From the NCBI RefSeq assembly GCF_000330505.1, contig NW_004440286.1, positions 392,449 through 456,448 on the forward strand: a stretch of DNA of 64,000 nt. Reading direction: 5' to 3'. Source of the DNA: Entamoeba invadens IP1 (Eukaryota > Evosea > Mastigamoebida > Endamoebidae). Position numbers and translations under genes: made by a program. Below are positions 9,873 through 20,603 of the stretch, piece by piece. A model generated the notes under the pieces. It was not told the DNA's origin. It was given only the letters and a program-made list of their open reading frames with translations, and did no database searches. Within the stretch, counting starts at the first letter, position 1. The number at the start of each line of letters is the position of its first letter.

Positions 9873-10465
9873 TTGCGTGATGTGTTTTTCGAGTGCAAAT
9901 GGGTTGCTTAAATACAAAGCAACTGTGTTGGCGTCGGACGACTTTTTATGATTTTTTCATGCAGTGTTGAGGCATTGCGAAATCCGCCAATTGTTGTGTG
10001 TCCAGAGCATCTGGTCAAACAACAACATTTTCAAATCTTACTTGGAAAAACAAACCATACACAATAGTTTGTTTTATTATAAAAGTATTAATACATTTTT
10101 TGTTTTCAATTAAAATAAATTTTTTTCATAACAAAACTCGATTTAGTCTTTTTGTGTATCGAATGTAGTCTTTGTTATAATTAAAATAAAAAAAGAGTAG
10201 CATCGGCGTTCTTTTTTTATTTTTTTCTATATAAAAAAACTAGCTACAAACATTGCCTTTTAGTCAGGAAAAACAACAAAAATAATTGATCTATTCATGA
10301 AATGCCGTATTATTTTATTATAAAAATGGTAAAAAAAAGGGGGTTTTGTGATAAGTTACATCTTATTATTTGAAAAATGATTATTATAAATACTATATAA
10401 ATTAAAATATTCAATAAAATGGTTTTTTATTTTATATACTTTTATTAAATTTTTCTAAACTGATA
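9873..10465. other. spacer upstream of the flavodiiron gene
   Basis: The first 160 bp are G/C-richer than normal spacer. On the minus strand they are partly open in the flavodiiron frame (LYLSNPFALEKH), but an in-frame TGA near 9966 and the absence of an ATG argue against a longer protein. This may be a 5' untranslated region or decayed coding DNA. From 10030 onward it is plain A/T-rich sequence. Confidence 0.4.
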
Positions 10466-10656
10466 CAGATACCGGAAAAATAGTCCGGCACAGAAAAACC
10501 GACCGGCAAACCAAAATTTATAGTATATTATAGTTTTTGGTTTTTTGTCCTCTTTTTTCAAATTTTGCATTAAAAAAACTAATAAATAGTTTTTAGAAAT
10601 CATTTTTATAGTTTGCCGGTCGTTTTTTCTGTGCCGGTTGGTTTTTCAGGTATCTG
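10466..10656. mobile_element. 191-bp MITE with 46-bp terminal inverted repeats and TA duplication
   Basis: The left arm, 10466-10511, begins CAGATACCGGAAAAA and ends GACCGGCAAAC. The right arm, 10611-10656, is its inverse (GTTTGCCGGTCG to GGTATCTG), with only a few differences over 46 bp. TA dinucleotides flank both ends (10464-10465 and 10657-10658). There is no coding capacity. The size, long arms and TA duplication fit a non-autonomous Tc1/mariner-type MITE. Its ends (CAGATACC) differ from those of the Tigger element at 6303 (CAGTCAAACC), so it should depend on another transposase. Confidence 0.85.
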
Positions 10657-10819
10657 TATATTTTTTTATTAATTAGTTTTAAAAAATAATTTATTTAATA
10701 GAATATACAAAAAACAAAAAATATAAAAAAATACCCCGTTATTAAATGACGGGAATGAAACGAAATTAACTAAAGTAATGTTTAAACCAAATAATAATCA
10801 CAAAACAAGGTTTGATTCC

Positions 10820-11737
10820 TTAGACGAAAGAATCCAAGAAAGGAACAAGCTTTTGGTATAATAAAGGGACATTAGTTGATAAGAAAGTTTCCAGAATTCT
10901 GTTATTCCTACTGAATGTCTCTGAACCCGTCTGGAGTACTCTTCCAAGGAAGAAGTCGTTTATTTCCTTTCCAAAAATATCCATTTCACTTTTGGTGAGT
11001 AAGAGGTGATTACCATAAAATATTTTCTTGACTCTTTCTTGTTCCATGCATTTACAAGACTTCTTAGGATAAGTGGATTCAAAAAAGAACCCACAAATTC
11101 TGAGAATGTCGAGGAGATAATTGTGAGTGGCATAAAGTGCATTCTTGTTTGAACTTCTTTGGATAGTCTTCTTTGTTTCAGTCCCATCAAACTTGGTGTT
11201 TTTGTTTTTGTAGATAAGAGAAAGGAATTCTTCTATTTTAATTTCAACATCTAAGAAATGGAGTCTATACAATTTGGGCAAAGAATTTGTAGCTGAAGAT
11301 TGTTTGACTGGTTTGAGAATGGTAAATTCTCCAAAGAAATGGAATAACATGAGACAAATGGCTTGCTGGAAACAAGTCTCATCCTTCATTTTTCTCTCTT
11401 TAATAGCATTCGCAGAATATCCTTTAACACTTGTTAATACTTTAACTGGGTAAACATTTAATGCAAAACTCTTTCTTACTATAACAGTTGAAAGTGATTG
11501 TAACTTTTTCACGTTCTTCTCTTCTTCTTTAAATTTGGCGTTAAAGCTTGTTGAAACAACGGAGTCGGTCTGTTGAATACCTTCATCGAATGGTTTAATG
11601 GAAATACTCTCTGTTTGAACCATTGGCTGATCAAGACGAATTGGGGAGACTACTCCAAGTGTACTTGTGGTTATCCTTTTAAATTTGGGATCGTGATTTA
11701 ATGGTATTTGGACACGTGCGAAGCTGAGATCCATCAT
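10820..11737 (-). CDS. unrecognised protein, member A of a three-gene family in this window
   Basis: The protein has 305 residues. An N-terminal tail (1-120) is Ser/Thr-rich and probably disordered. The core, about 130-280, shares a pattern with the genes at 37422 and 46251: a helix with FQQAICLMLFHFFGEFTIL, a basic linker, then YLLDILRICGFFFES, a Lys-rich stretch, and VKKIFYGNHLLLTKSEMD. The shared motif is L-x-D-x-x-L/A-x-x-x-G-[FY]-FF-[DEN]-S followed 20-25 residues later by [VF]F/[IF]YNG/GN. No signal peptide, membrane helix or catalytic motif is obvious. The core is rich in Lys and aromatic residues, which would suit a nucleic-acid or protein-binding fold, but that is only a guess. This copy is the most divergent of the three and lacks the SKLAR motif. 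Confidence 0.75.
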   Translation of the reverse strand: MMDLSFARVQIPLNHDPKFKRITTSTLGVVSPIRLDQPMVQTESISIKPFDEGIQQTDSVVSTSFNAKFKEEEKNVKKLQSLSTVIVRKSFALNVYPVKVLTSVKGYSANAIKERKMKDETCFQQAICLMLFHFFGEFTILKPVKQSSATNSLPKLYRLHFLDVEIKIEEFLSLIYKNKNTKFDGTETKKTIQRSSNKNALYATHNYLLDILRICGFFFESTYPKKSCKCMEQERVKKIFYGNHLLLTKSEMDIFGKEINDFFLGRVLQTGSETFSRNNRILETFLSTNVPLLYQKLVPFLDSFV

Positions 11738-13203
11738 TTGAAATAACTGATTTTAATTGACTTTAAGTATCTGTTCTATAATTAAAATAGATCCCATTTC
11801 ATTTATTCATATTTTATTATATTTTTGCTATCAAATAAATACAATATTTATATTTGTAAAAATGGAAAAAATAAATCCTTGTTATGATAAATAATTTTTT
11901 ATGTACAAATTTGGGAGATTATATTGTAATATAATTTTAAAAATAGAATAGATGCTATATTACTGTTTTTCAAAAACCTTATTGAGTCTTTTGAAACCTA
12001 AGCAACAACAACGAAGATGAAAAAGATAAAAATTGAATAATTAACAAATAATGATATCTTTTTCAATTACAAATACACAACTCTTTAGATAAAAAAAAAT
12101 GAAGGAGAAATATCTGGTATGTTTCATCACAAAAACTTTATACAAAAAACTTCTATCAATAGTTTTTTTTAATAACTGATCAATAATCAATAAATTTCAA
12201 AACACGTTTTATACCTTTTTTATTATATTCCAACAATTCATTTTGATTTCCTTTCGAACAGCAAAGATATTAATTCATCAAACGTTCAAAATGAATTATC
12301 ATCATCCATAGGTATTTTTTTTAATTCATTTTATTTCAATATTATAATTTATAATTTAACAAATCATCGAAATAGAATTTGTTATTTAATAAAAAATAAA
12401 AAACACAAAAATAAATTCCTTATATGATATATAAAAACCCCATAATGTTTTGATAGCGCAATTCAATATAAAGTAAAATATCTTTTTAATATATGTCAAT
12501 AAGATGATAGATACCGTTAATTGTTATCAATGGCGGCGAGTAATAAACTTATTAGAATTTAGTTGGCTCTGACATTTACCTTCATAGATAAATTGTTCCG
12601 TAACCCACTAACATTTTGTTCTTATTATTATGGGGTTGGTTACAAATCTTCTTTCAACTCACCCTTTTGTTCAGTTTCAACTAATATAATATTATATAGT
12701 TATTGAAAACTATATTAAATAATAATATCATTATTATTTTAAAAACTAAATATTTGTTTTTGTATTATAAATAGTTGATAATTAAAACTAATTATCTTAA
12801 TACATTATTTTTTCATGTAACGACAAAAACATTTGTGTTTCGCTAATTTTAACTATAATGAAATTTATTAATAATATACTATAAAATAAAAATAACCAAA
12901 TATTCAATTTTTTAGTTGAAAATAGTGGATAAACCCCCAAATAAACCATATAGTATAGTTAGTAATATAACAAATTAATGGTAGAAAGTATACTTTCTGT
13001 TTTATAAATATAAAGATGGATAAAATCCCGATACTTGAGGGGGTGGTATGAATTACATACTAAAACAAGAAAACTATTAGTTTAATTATTTACTTACTAC
13101 AAACTGCTATCTCCCAAATAATTGCGATCAAACGACGTGTTATAATTTCTATTTCCATCGCAAGTCTTGTGAGCCTCTCCAAACTCGAAAAAGTAGTGTT
13201 GAT
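11738..13203. other. 1.5-kb A/T-rich spacer
   Basis: It separates two divergent genes and should contain both promoters. Apart from a slightly G/C-richer island at 12505-12650 (words such as GGCGGCGAG and TTGGCTCTGACAT), which I cannot read as coding in any frame for more than about 25 codons, it is simple A/T sequence. No TIR pair was found. Confidence 0.4.
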
Positions 13204-15240
13204 ATGGATAAAGATTTAGAAGTTCCTCTCTCCCCTCCACTCTTTCAATTTGAAAATACAAACGTCCCTCTTCCACATGCTTTCTTAATTTCACATCGTC
13301 CCGAATTCATCGACTTTTATTTAGACGAAAACCCTGATAAAGTGAATTATCAAGATATCCATGGGAACACTGCTTTAATGGTAGCAACACGAATGGGACT
13401 TGACTCTTTGATTGAATTATTGCTCTCAAGAGGAGCTCAACCGAACATCCAAAATGAAGATGGGATGGTCGCCCTTTTTGTTGCACTTCTCTATAACAAA
13501 ATGACCAGCGCCACTGTGTTAATTAAAGAAATGAAATTGTCCTGGACTTCCCGATTTTTTGGGACTCGAGATACCTACGGGTATACTATTTTACACTATT
13601 TGGCTCTGACGAATGGTCTCGAGGAGTGGGCTATCAAATATAAACTCCAACGCTTTGTAGAGGACAACAGTAACATCATGAATGAGACGCCGCTCATAGT
13701 AGCTGCGAAGAATAAGAATTCGAATGCCGTCAAAGGATTACTTCGCCTTGGTGCTGATCCCAATAAAGGAAACAGTGACGGTGTTCTACCATTGATGTTC
13801 GCATTACAACGCGCTGATGTTGAGAGTTGTAAGACTCTTTTTGTATCTCTGAAGAACAATGCATACACCGACAAGAATGGCAAACAACTCTTTCACTACG
13901 CTATCAAAAGTGGCAACATCAAAATAGTCGCCGAGCTCTTAAAGTGGTATGGATATGACGAGAGGAGTGTGATCTGCTTACAAAACATTTTATATGAGAT
14001 ATCGGAGTCGGGGCGGTTCGATGGGTTCTCCGGTGTCGTCCAGAGGGAGTTGAAAGTCATGCAAATCGAATTTTCAAAGCAAAATTTCTGTGACAAGTTG
14101 AATCACCATTTGGTCCACTACGCTATCAAATACAAAATACCGGAAATGGTGCCTTTGATCTGTGTTTGGGACAAAATAGCGTTATCCCGACCTATAGGCA
14201 ACCGGTGGAGTCCTTTTCTCTATTCGTGTGTATTAGGGGAGGAAAGGGCCTTTGATTATATAGAGCAATTAAGTACCCGAGATCCATTAAATGATGTTGG
14301 TGCTGATGGTGAAAATTGTTTACAATTAGCGACGTATTATAAGAACCTTGGGATCGTCAAAAAAGTGTTAACAAAGCGCTTTGAATTGATCTCCAAAAAA
14401 GACGGGAAGAATAACACGGTGTTTCATTATGCGGCTGCGGGGGGTGGGAGTGAGATCTTTGACTTCTTATATAAAACAGCGGAGAGTCGAGTCTTCAATT
14501 TGGGGAATACGTTAGTTTCTGCTGTTAATACGAATGGGGAGAATGTGTTACACACGGCGGTGAGTAGTGGGAATGGCGCACTAGCTTTTCGTCTTATTAT
14601 GAACTATAAAATAGATCCTAAAAGTGTGGACTTCCAAGGGAATGGGGTACTCCACCATGCAGTATTAGGAAATCCTCAAGAGAGTTATGTGATGACCTTA
14701 TTACTCCGATACTTTGATGCACTCCCAAAGAACAAGAAAGGGTATAGTCCTCTCCAACTCTGTTGTTTGTCGGGAAATTACACAAATTTGTCGGACTTTT
14801 TGAAATTGGGAAAGACCATCTTTGAGGAAAAAGATGAGAAAGGCCGGACGGTGTTACATTTGGCGTGTTTACTGGATGACCCCTTTGTCGTTGATGAACT
14901 AATGAAGAACAACGTCAACACACAACAAGTAGACAAATTGGGGAAAAAGCCGGAGAACTACGCACGAAGTGTATTTATCTATCGGCGTATCAGAAAGGAA
15001 AAAGTCCTTCCAATCGGTAAAGTGACAGTCTGCAAATCATTTGGGGTTCATTTCCAAAAGGGAAATGTCGTCGACGTTGTTTTTGAAAACGAGAAACACA
15101 CGCTAACACTCTGGGAAAACCAGCTCAAACCTATTCAAATGCAATTTTGCAAAAAGTCTCAACTTTCTGTGAGCGAGCGCAACACTCTTGTCGAGGCAGA
15201 AAAGCTTTGTAAAAACAGCAAACACCACCTCTTTGTTTAA
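13204..15240 (+). CDS. ankyrin-repeat protein
   Basis: The protein has 678 residues, nearly all ankyrin repeats. At least twelve repeat cores can be read, for example HGNTALMVATRMG, YGYTILHYLALTN, NETPLIVAAKNKN, GENCLQLATYYKN, GENVLHTAVSSGN and GRTVLHLACLLDD. They start near residue 50 and run to about 600. The last 75 residues (after RSVFIYRRIRKEK) lack repeats and look like a small beta-rich, basic tail. There is no signal peptide or membrane helix, so it should be cytosolic and act as a protein-binding scaffold. The partner is unknown. The neighbouring ankyrin-TBC gene on the opposite strand converges on it and shares the repeat style, which suggests the two may be related by local duplication of ankyrin exons. 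Confidence 0.92.
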   Translation: MDKDLEVPLSPPLFQFENTNVPLPHAFLISHRPEFIDFYLDENPDKVNYQDIHGNTALMVATRMGLDSLIELLLSRGAQPNIQNEDGMVALFVALLYNKMTSATVLIKEMKLSWTSRFFGTRDTYGYTILHYLALTNGLEEWAIKYKLQRFVEDNSNIMNETPLIVAAKNKNSNAVKGLLRLGADPNKGNSDGVLPLMFALQRADVESCKTLFVSLKNNAYTDKNGKQLFHYAIKSGNIKIVAELLKWYGYDERSVICLQNILYEISESGRFDGFSGVVQRELKVMQIEFSKQNFCDKLNHHLVHYAIKYKIPEMVPLICVWDKIALSRPIGNRWSPFLYSCVLGEERAFDYIEQLSTRDPLNDVGADGENCLQLATYYKNLGIVKKVLTKRFELISKKDGKNNTVFHYAAAGGGSEIFDFLYKTAESRVFNLGNTLVSAVNTNGENVLHTAVSSGNGALAFRLIMNYKIDPKSVDFQGNGVLHHAVLGNPQESYVMTLLLRYFDALPKNKKGYSPLQLCCLSGNYTNLSDFLKLGKTIFEEKDEKGRTVLHLACLLDDPFVVDELMKNNVNTQQVDKLGKKPENYARSVFIYRRIRKEKVLPIGKVTVCKSFGVHFQKGNVVDVVFENEKHTLTLWENQLKPIQMQFCKKSQLSVSERNTLVEAEKLCKNSKHHLFV

Positions 15241-15366
15241 TTCACATTATGTATCAAAGTTTGTATCATCAAGTGTCACAAAAATGTTCACCACCCATTT
15301 TTGTATTATCAAGTGTCACAAAAATATCAACAAGTATTTAAAATAACAAAAATTACAACGTGGAGT

Positions 15367-17402
15367 TCACTCGGGTTTTGGGGCAGATTTGTACCAAGCA
15401 CTAATCTCCTTTGGTGTTATTCTTTCCTTTCGAATGAACTCAAAAAAAGTCTCTTCAGAATACCTCTCTGCCATTAAAGTGACGGGTGTCACAAGTGCCT
15501 TATCAATGTAAATGAACTCGTCCATCTCCAAAATTGCAGCTTTCAGTCAATTCAGTTTGACTCTATGCGAAACAACAAACGTTTTGAAAAGTGTAGAATA
15601 GCGCTGAAGACTGTGAATAATATTTCCCAGCCTTCCATTAATATCAAGTCGAGGATCTTTAATTCGACTTCCAACGGAAAACACCGCGAGAACCACAACA
15701 TGAAATACTCCAACATATAAGTCTTTGATGTCACAAAGTCGTACTCAACGTTCTGTAAGTGTTTAAATATACTTGTGTGATACTTCTTAATCATTTTCAT
15801 CGCAACATAAGAACACCGCTGAACACCAGGAAACCCCGGCAAACACATCTCCCTCAAGTTGTATTTTGTCCCATTAATGATCATGTTGAATGCCCAGTAC
15901 ACCTCTTCCTCGTTTTGTAACACTAACACTAAATACCCACATAAATCAGAAAACCCTTGGACATATCCAATGTCCTTATCTCCAAGTGCCCATGTCCTTA
16001 GCACTCGAAATAAAGTCATCTGTCCGTCCATATATTTCGTCATGAAATGTACATTATTTTGATGCGCTCGAATGACATCTTTATGAATTTGGCCATCATC
16101 TTTCCCTCGATCTTCTAACTCAGAAATTCGCTTGTAGTATCCAGGAGCATCGGATATACTTTCCTCGACCTTTAACTGTAACTCCCAAAAGGGCTTTCTT
16201 AAGTCATTGGGGACTTTTCTATAGATCTGTCGAAAGAGCTCTTTGGGCACTTTCTTAGTCTTACTCCACTCGTCTAATATGACTCTCATCGTCTTTTCAT
16301 TGTCTTGTTCTTCGTCAATCTTAGAGTCTTCCCTCGTCATGAACGACTCTCTTGAATAGCCAGTGTCTTCCTTCTGTCTTTCCCTTGGTGTCTTGAACGT
16401 GTCCTCCGGAATTTCGTCGTGCGTCTGTGACTTCACCTCGTTATACACTAATCTCACATCCTTCATCGACGTGATGTTCAACAGAAAATTGACAAGCGGC
16501 TCAAACTTGGATTGAAGCGCGTAGTGTAATGGTTGATTCCCATGTACATCTTCCGCCTCTGCCAGCATTGCGCTTTTTCTAAAATAGTCAAAATACGGAC
16601 CATAATTCGTCACATTGCCAAAGTTGGTTGACTTAGCCATGTAATGCAAACAATTTGAATGTTCTGTGTCATCTATGTCTAAGTTACATTATCTTATATT
16701 ATACTATATTATACTATTCTAGAGTAATATAGTATATTATACTATAAATAACTATAAATATATTATTAACAAACACCTATCGATCTTGGCTCCGGCATTA
16801 ATGAGGAATTGCATGATCTCTAAGTTCATATAAAAACAGGCCACCATGAGTGGAGTCACTTGTTTAGTATTAGTGATATTGACATCCCCGCCATACCTCA
16901 CCAATTTTTCAACTAACTTCACATTGTTTTTCCGACAGGCTATATACAAAGCGGAATCGCCTCGAGTGTTCTTTAAGTCGATGCCACTCTTCTTAATTTT
17001 GCGAGCTACGTAGACACAGGAATTGGTTCTTCCCGCGATTGCCCCACGTATTAAAGCGGTGTTTCCGTCATTGTCTCTTGTGTTCTGAGTGATTCCCGCC
17101 AGTAAAAATTGTTTCACTAAATTTGATTTGCCGAGTTCGACGGCAATATGAAGAGCAGTTGCGCCATCAATTTTTGATTTGAAATTCAGTTTGGAGTCTT
17201 GAACGGAAAGATTGGGAGGAAGTTGTTTCTCATCGAAGAGTTCTTGTCTGCCGCAAGTAACGGCAAAGTAAAACGGAGGACTAACTAATTCAGTCACTGT
17301 TTTCCCAGAGACTTCCCGTGTCACTTGGTGAAGGGAGACTTTAGAGGAGTTGTCGTCGCTGGAATAGCCTTCATCATACGAATCATTTTCTTCAGAAGAC
17401 AT
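15367..17402 (-). CDS. ankyrin-TBC fusion, Rab GTPase-activating protein, three exons
   Basis: Exon 1 is 17402-16775, exon 2 is 16672-15581 and exon 3 is 15539-15367. The introns, 16774-16673 (GTTTGT to TAG, 102 nt) and 15580-15540 (GTTTGT to AAAG, 41 nt), keep the phase and join an ankyrin repeat and the end of the TBC domain cleanly. The N-terminal part has about five ankyrin repeats (DGATALHIAVELG, DGNTALIRGAIAG, RGDSALYIACRKN, HGNQPLHYALQSK). The TBC domain follows, with the arginine finger IHKDVIR (IxxDxxR) and the glutamine finger YVQG, so catalysis should be intact. It would stimulate GTP hydrolysis by a Rab. The target is unknown. An in-frame ATG 30 bases upstream (17432) is an alternative start. 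Confidence 0.9.
16673..16774 (-). other. intron of the ankyrin-TBC gene with a large A/T palindrome
   Basis: The plus-strand sequence 16692-16745 reads as alternating TATATTATACTATATTATAC and its complement around a central TTCTAGAGTAA, forming a long imperfect foldback. The donor GTTTGT and acceptor CATAG are intact, so the palindrome sits wholly within the intron. Confidence 0.6.
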
Positions 17403-18150
17403 CTTAATTTTTAAGTTTATAAAGTTCATTCTATTGAGAACCAATTTACTTGGTATTACTTGATGTTTAATGCTCAGGATTTCTTGTGCACTGAAATTAT
17501 AAATAAATATATTATAAATAATCATCTCTTTTTTGTATTGTTTAATTATATAAATTTGAAAGTTTCGCTATAGAAAGTATTTTTAATGATACCGTTTTTT
17601 TGTAGTTAAAAATCTTAAGTATCTCATGTGTTAGATGAAAGGAAATTTAAAGAAGATTGTTGACCTGAGGGGATGAAAAAAAACTGCACAAAAATATTTT
17701 TACTTTTTTTTCTCCAATGTAATAAAAAAGAAAAACTAATGATGTCAGTTGTCATCTTTTTCATAAGATTGAAATTGTTGGAAAGGGGGGAGGGAAGATT
17801 TCAAGGCTAAAATTTGCACTTTTTCAAACCCAGTTATTTTGTTTTCATCGATCGTAATATCCTGTATTTCAGTTATATACAATACCAAAACGACACACAG
17901 CAAACAATCCCAATATCTCCCATAAGTTTTTTCATTTCCATTTTACACGTTTCATTTTCACTGATCTCGCTCATCAATTTTGATTATGAGTTTTCTTTTG
18001 TAATTCTCTTTAAACTTCATTCTCATTTTTGATTATACTAAAATTAATTAAAAATATTATAAAATAATTAAATAATTATATTACTAAAATTACTTAAATC
18101 TCAACCACAATTATTAAATTAATTTATTACTAAAAATAATCAAAAATGTA
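17403..18150. other. A/T-rich spacer
   Basis: This is the upstream region of the ankyrin-TBC gene and the downstream region of the Hsp70-like gene. An apparent plus-strand open frame at 17814-18032 has low-complexity F/S/I composition, no family resemblance and spacer-like base use, so I do not call it. No repeats of note were found. Confidence 0.4.
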
Positions 18151-20502
18151 TTATTTGTTTTGAGGAGCCTGTTGAGTATTTTCCTTGTTTTCGGTTTGAT
18201 TTGGTTGTTTAGCTTTTTCTGCGTCTTCTTTAGCTTTTTTCTCCGCCTCCTCTTTTTTCTTTTTTTCTTCCTCCTCTTTCTTTTTCTTTTCTTCTTCTTC
18301 TTTTTTCTTTCTTTCCTCTTCTTCCTTCTTTTTCCTCTCCGCCTCTTCTTTCTTTCTTTTCTCCTCTGCAATTTTTCGGTCTTTTTCTGCTTTCTTGTCG
18401 GCGATGTGTTTCACAATTGCTTCCGCTTCCGCTTTTTTAGCCAAATATGCGCCTTTCGTTTCATCATATCCGTCTTCCTCCAACCAATAGATGTACTTCT
18501 CAAGCTTCTCGCAGATCTCTTGTGCTTCCTTAGGTGTAGTGAATTCGACGTAGACTCCGTCCGTCAATTTCTGCTTAGTGTTATAGACAAATGCCTCCAA
18601 GTCGTTCTTCGCAAAAGCGGTTTCGATGAAGTGATTGTCTTCCGCTTGCATTTGTGCCTCTTTCTCGATGAATGCGTTCATCATTTTTTTCTCCAACGAA
18701 CACGTCTTAAGCTCAAATGAGCAGGTATAGACCTTGTCGACCATTTTCTTCACTTTCTTTGTGATCACCTTCTTCACCATTTTGGGTTTCACAGGTTCGG
18801 CAGGTGGAGTCTCTTTCTTCACCTCTTCTTCCATCTTCTTAGGAGCTTCTTTAGTGTTATTTTCACCTTCTTTCTCGGCTTCAGCGACAGGTGTGTCTTT
18901 TTTGTCTTTTTTATCTTCTTTTGGCTCTTCGGCTTTCTTTGGTTCTTCCTTCTTCACTTCTTCGGGGACTTCTATCGTCTCTTTCTCTTCAACTTCTTCT
19001 TCAACTTGTTCATTCAAAGTTGCGTCCAAAACTTCTAATACCCCAGAGGTATTCAAAGCAACTCGAAGTTTCAGTTGGGGCGTTTCAGTCTTAGTCTTAG
19101 GGAACTCATTAAATTTGACCTCAACGCCATCTCTTAAAGTTCCTGGGAAAAGCGACTGGACACTGGCATAGTCGATGACCAAATCCAATTTCTTAAAATC
19201 GTTGAATTTGACTACACGAGTCACTGGGAAGACTGAAGACTTTGTAATGAAAGGAATCGGGTCGACCGTCTTATTTTCCGTTGTGAATTTCATATTCAAA
19301 TCATATGGTGGTAAGTCTTCTACTGTATAATCTTTTACTCTGAAATATGGTTGTAACTCCGCACAAGCAATTGCGCACCCTCTAGAAATCGATTCTTCAC
19401 AATTGATAGTCTTAGAAAGAGGTTTATTAAATTCTTTCGAAATGGCATCTTGTAAAGTTCCAAGTCGAGTTCCACTGCCTGTAATTTCAAAAGCATAGAT
19501 ATCCTCTAATTTAATCATTGATTGTTCTATAGTCTTTTTAATTAAATTGACAACTCTCTTATTCATCTCAGCTACCATCTTCTCGAAATCTTCTCGAGTT
19601 ACTTTAATGGAGTAATCCCGCTCTTCATATAAGTTATCTAATGACAAAGAAGCTACTGGAGACCCACTTGAAATCACTCGTTTAATCGACTTCTCAGCTC
19701 CAACTAAAATCCTTCCCCACATCCTCTTATTCATCTTTGCATCGACTTTCCACTTGGCTTGAATGTCCTTACGAATGAACTCTCCAATCGCTTCATCATA
19801 ATCTCTCCCTCCAAACTTCCAGTCATAGTCAACTGCAAGTACTTTCATTTTTGCTTTGAATAACCCGATGATGGAACACGTTGTGTTTGAATGGCCACAA
19901 TCAATGATACACACATTCCTCACATCTTTCTCACTTAAGTCGTTCTTATAAATACCATAAGCAAGTGCAGTAGCAGTGTGTTCGTTCATTAATCTTAAAC
20001 AATTGATTCCAGCTATTTTGGCGGCATCTAACATGGCTCTTCTCTGATTTTCAGTGAAGTAACCCGGGACTGAAATGACACATTCTGTGAAGACATCATT
20101 AGTAAACTCTTCTGTAAACTTTTTGACTTGGACTAAGAGCATAGCAATGATCTGTTCCGTTCGAAATACTACCTCTTCCCCTCGAAGCATCACTTTTAAC
20201 CCTACCATCCCATCTTCAAGTTTAACGGCTTCATACGGCAATTCACTCAATTCTTCTTGAACATCTTTGTCCTCATAAAGTCGCCCCAACAGTCGTTTAA
20301 CATCCGTAATGGTATTCCTCACATTTCGAAGATAAAGGCCAAACCCTGCCTCTCCTATCGCTCGTTCTTTGTCACAGAAGGACACAAAAGTCGGCGTTTG
20401 TCGAGACGATGATTCGTTGAGAACTATATCAATCCCGTTCTTCCGTACTACAGCAACTGTAATGTTACGGTTCCCAATATCAATTCCAACTGCTATTGGC
20501 AT
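18151..20502 (-). CDS. Hsp70-superfamily chaperone of the Hsp110 type
   Basis: The protein has 783 residues. The N-terminal actin-like ATPase (about 1-385) has the first phosphate loop VGIDIGNRNITVAVV, the motif SVPGYF, LMNEHTATALAYG and the second phosphate loop CIIDCGHSNTT. Divergence at these sites (DIGNRN for the usual DLGTTN, IIDCG for FDLGG) and a long insertion are typical of Hsp110/HSPA4-like nucleotide-exchange factors, not canonical Hsp70. An acidic loop (about 505-590, rich in E, K and P) splits the substrate-binding region, also an Hsp110 feature. The tail (about 695-783) is a nearly pure Glu/Lys coiled or single alpha helix ending without EEVD or an ER retention signal. It should be cytosolic and help Hsp70 release ADP. 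Confidence 0.93.
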   Translation of the reverse strand: MPIAVGIDIGNRNITVAVVRKNGIDIVLNESSSRQTPTFVSFCDKERAIGEAGFGLYLRNVRNTITDVKRLLGRLYEDKDVQEELSELPYEAVKLEDGMVGLKVMLRGEEVVFRTEQIIAMLLVQVKKFTEEFTNDVFTECVISVPGYFTENQRRAMLDAAKIAGINCLRLMNEHTATALAYGIYKNDLSEKDVRNVCIIDCGHSNTTCSIIGLFKAKMKVLAVDYDWKFGGRDYDEAIGEFIRKDIQAKWKVDAKMNKRMWGRILVGAEKSIKRVISSGSPVASLSLDNLYEERDYSIKVTREDFEKMVAEMNKRVVNLIKKTIEQSMIKLEDIYAFEITGSGTRLGTLQDAISKEFNKPLSKTINCEESISRGCAIACAELQPYFRVKDYTVEDLPPYDLNMKFTTENKTVDPIPFITKSSVFPVTRVVKFNDFKKLDLVIDYASVQSLFPGTLRDGVEVKFNEFPKTKTETPQLKLRVALNTSGVLEVLDATLNEQVEEEVEEKETIEVPEEVKKEEPKKAEEPKEDKKDKKDTPVAEAEKEGENNTKEAPKKMEEEVKKETPPAEPVKPKMVKKVITKKVKKMVDKVYTCSFELKTCSLEKKMMNAFIEKEAQMQAEDNHFIETAFAKNDLEAFVYNTKQKLTDGVYVEFTTPKEAQEICEKLEKYIYWLEEDGYDETKGAYLAKKAEAEAIVKHIADKKAEKDRKIAEEKRKKEEAERKKKEEEERKKKEEEEKKKKEEEEKKKKEEAEKKAKEDAEKAKQPNQTENKENTQQAPQNK

Positions 20503-20552
20503 TCTATTCTAAATGCTCTCTCAAACCCTTCTTTTTATTCATGTCGGGTATA

Positions 20553-20603
20553 ACGTGGCATCGACGTGGCTTGTTTAACGTGGATATTCCTGGGTGGACG
20601 TGG
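20553..20603 (-). promoter_or_regulatory. cluster of four ACGTGG motifs upstream of the Hsp110-like gene
   Basis: ACGTGG occurs at 20553-20558, 20564-20569, 20578-20583 and 20598-20603, all in the same orientation, 50-100 bp before the ATG of the chaperone gene. A fifth copy is at 20875-20880, followed at once by the inverse CACGTC (20885-20890). The G/C-containing hexamer is very improbable at this density in A/T-rich DNA, so it is likely a transcription-factor site array. It does not look like a heat-shock element (nGAAn repeats). Confidence 0.6.

Noticed and set aside
9873..10037. N-terminal extension of the flavodiiron protein (LYLSNPFALEKH and GHTTIGGFRNA-like residues)
   Set aside because: No ATG in frame after an in-frame TGA, two different frames needed, and the family normally starts at the LEVVPK region, so ATG 9872 is preferred.
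17814..18032. 72-codon plus-strand frame rich in Phe, Ile and Ser
   Set aside because: Low-complexity composition typical of A/T spacer. No family resemblance or promoter.
18114..19171. Lys/Arg-rich, Phe/Leu-rich and Ser-rich frames overlapping the Hsp110-like gene
   Set aside because: They are shadow frames of the Glu/Lys-rich tail and acidic loop. The minus-strand frame 18151-20502 has the conserved chaperone motifs.
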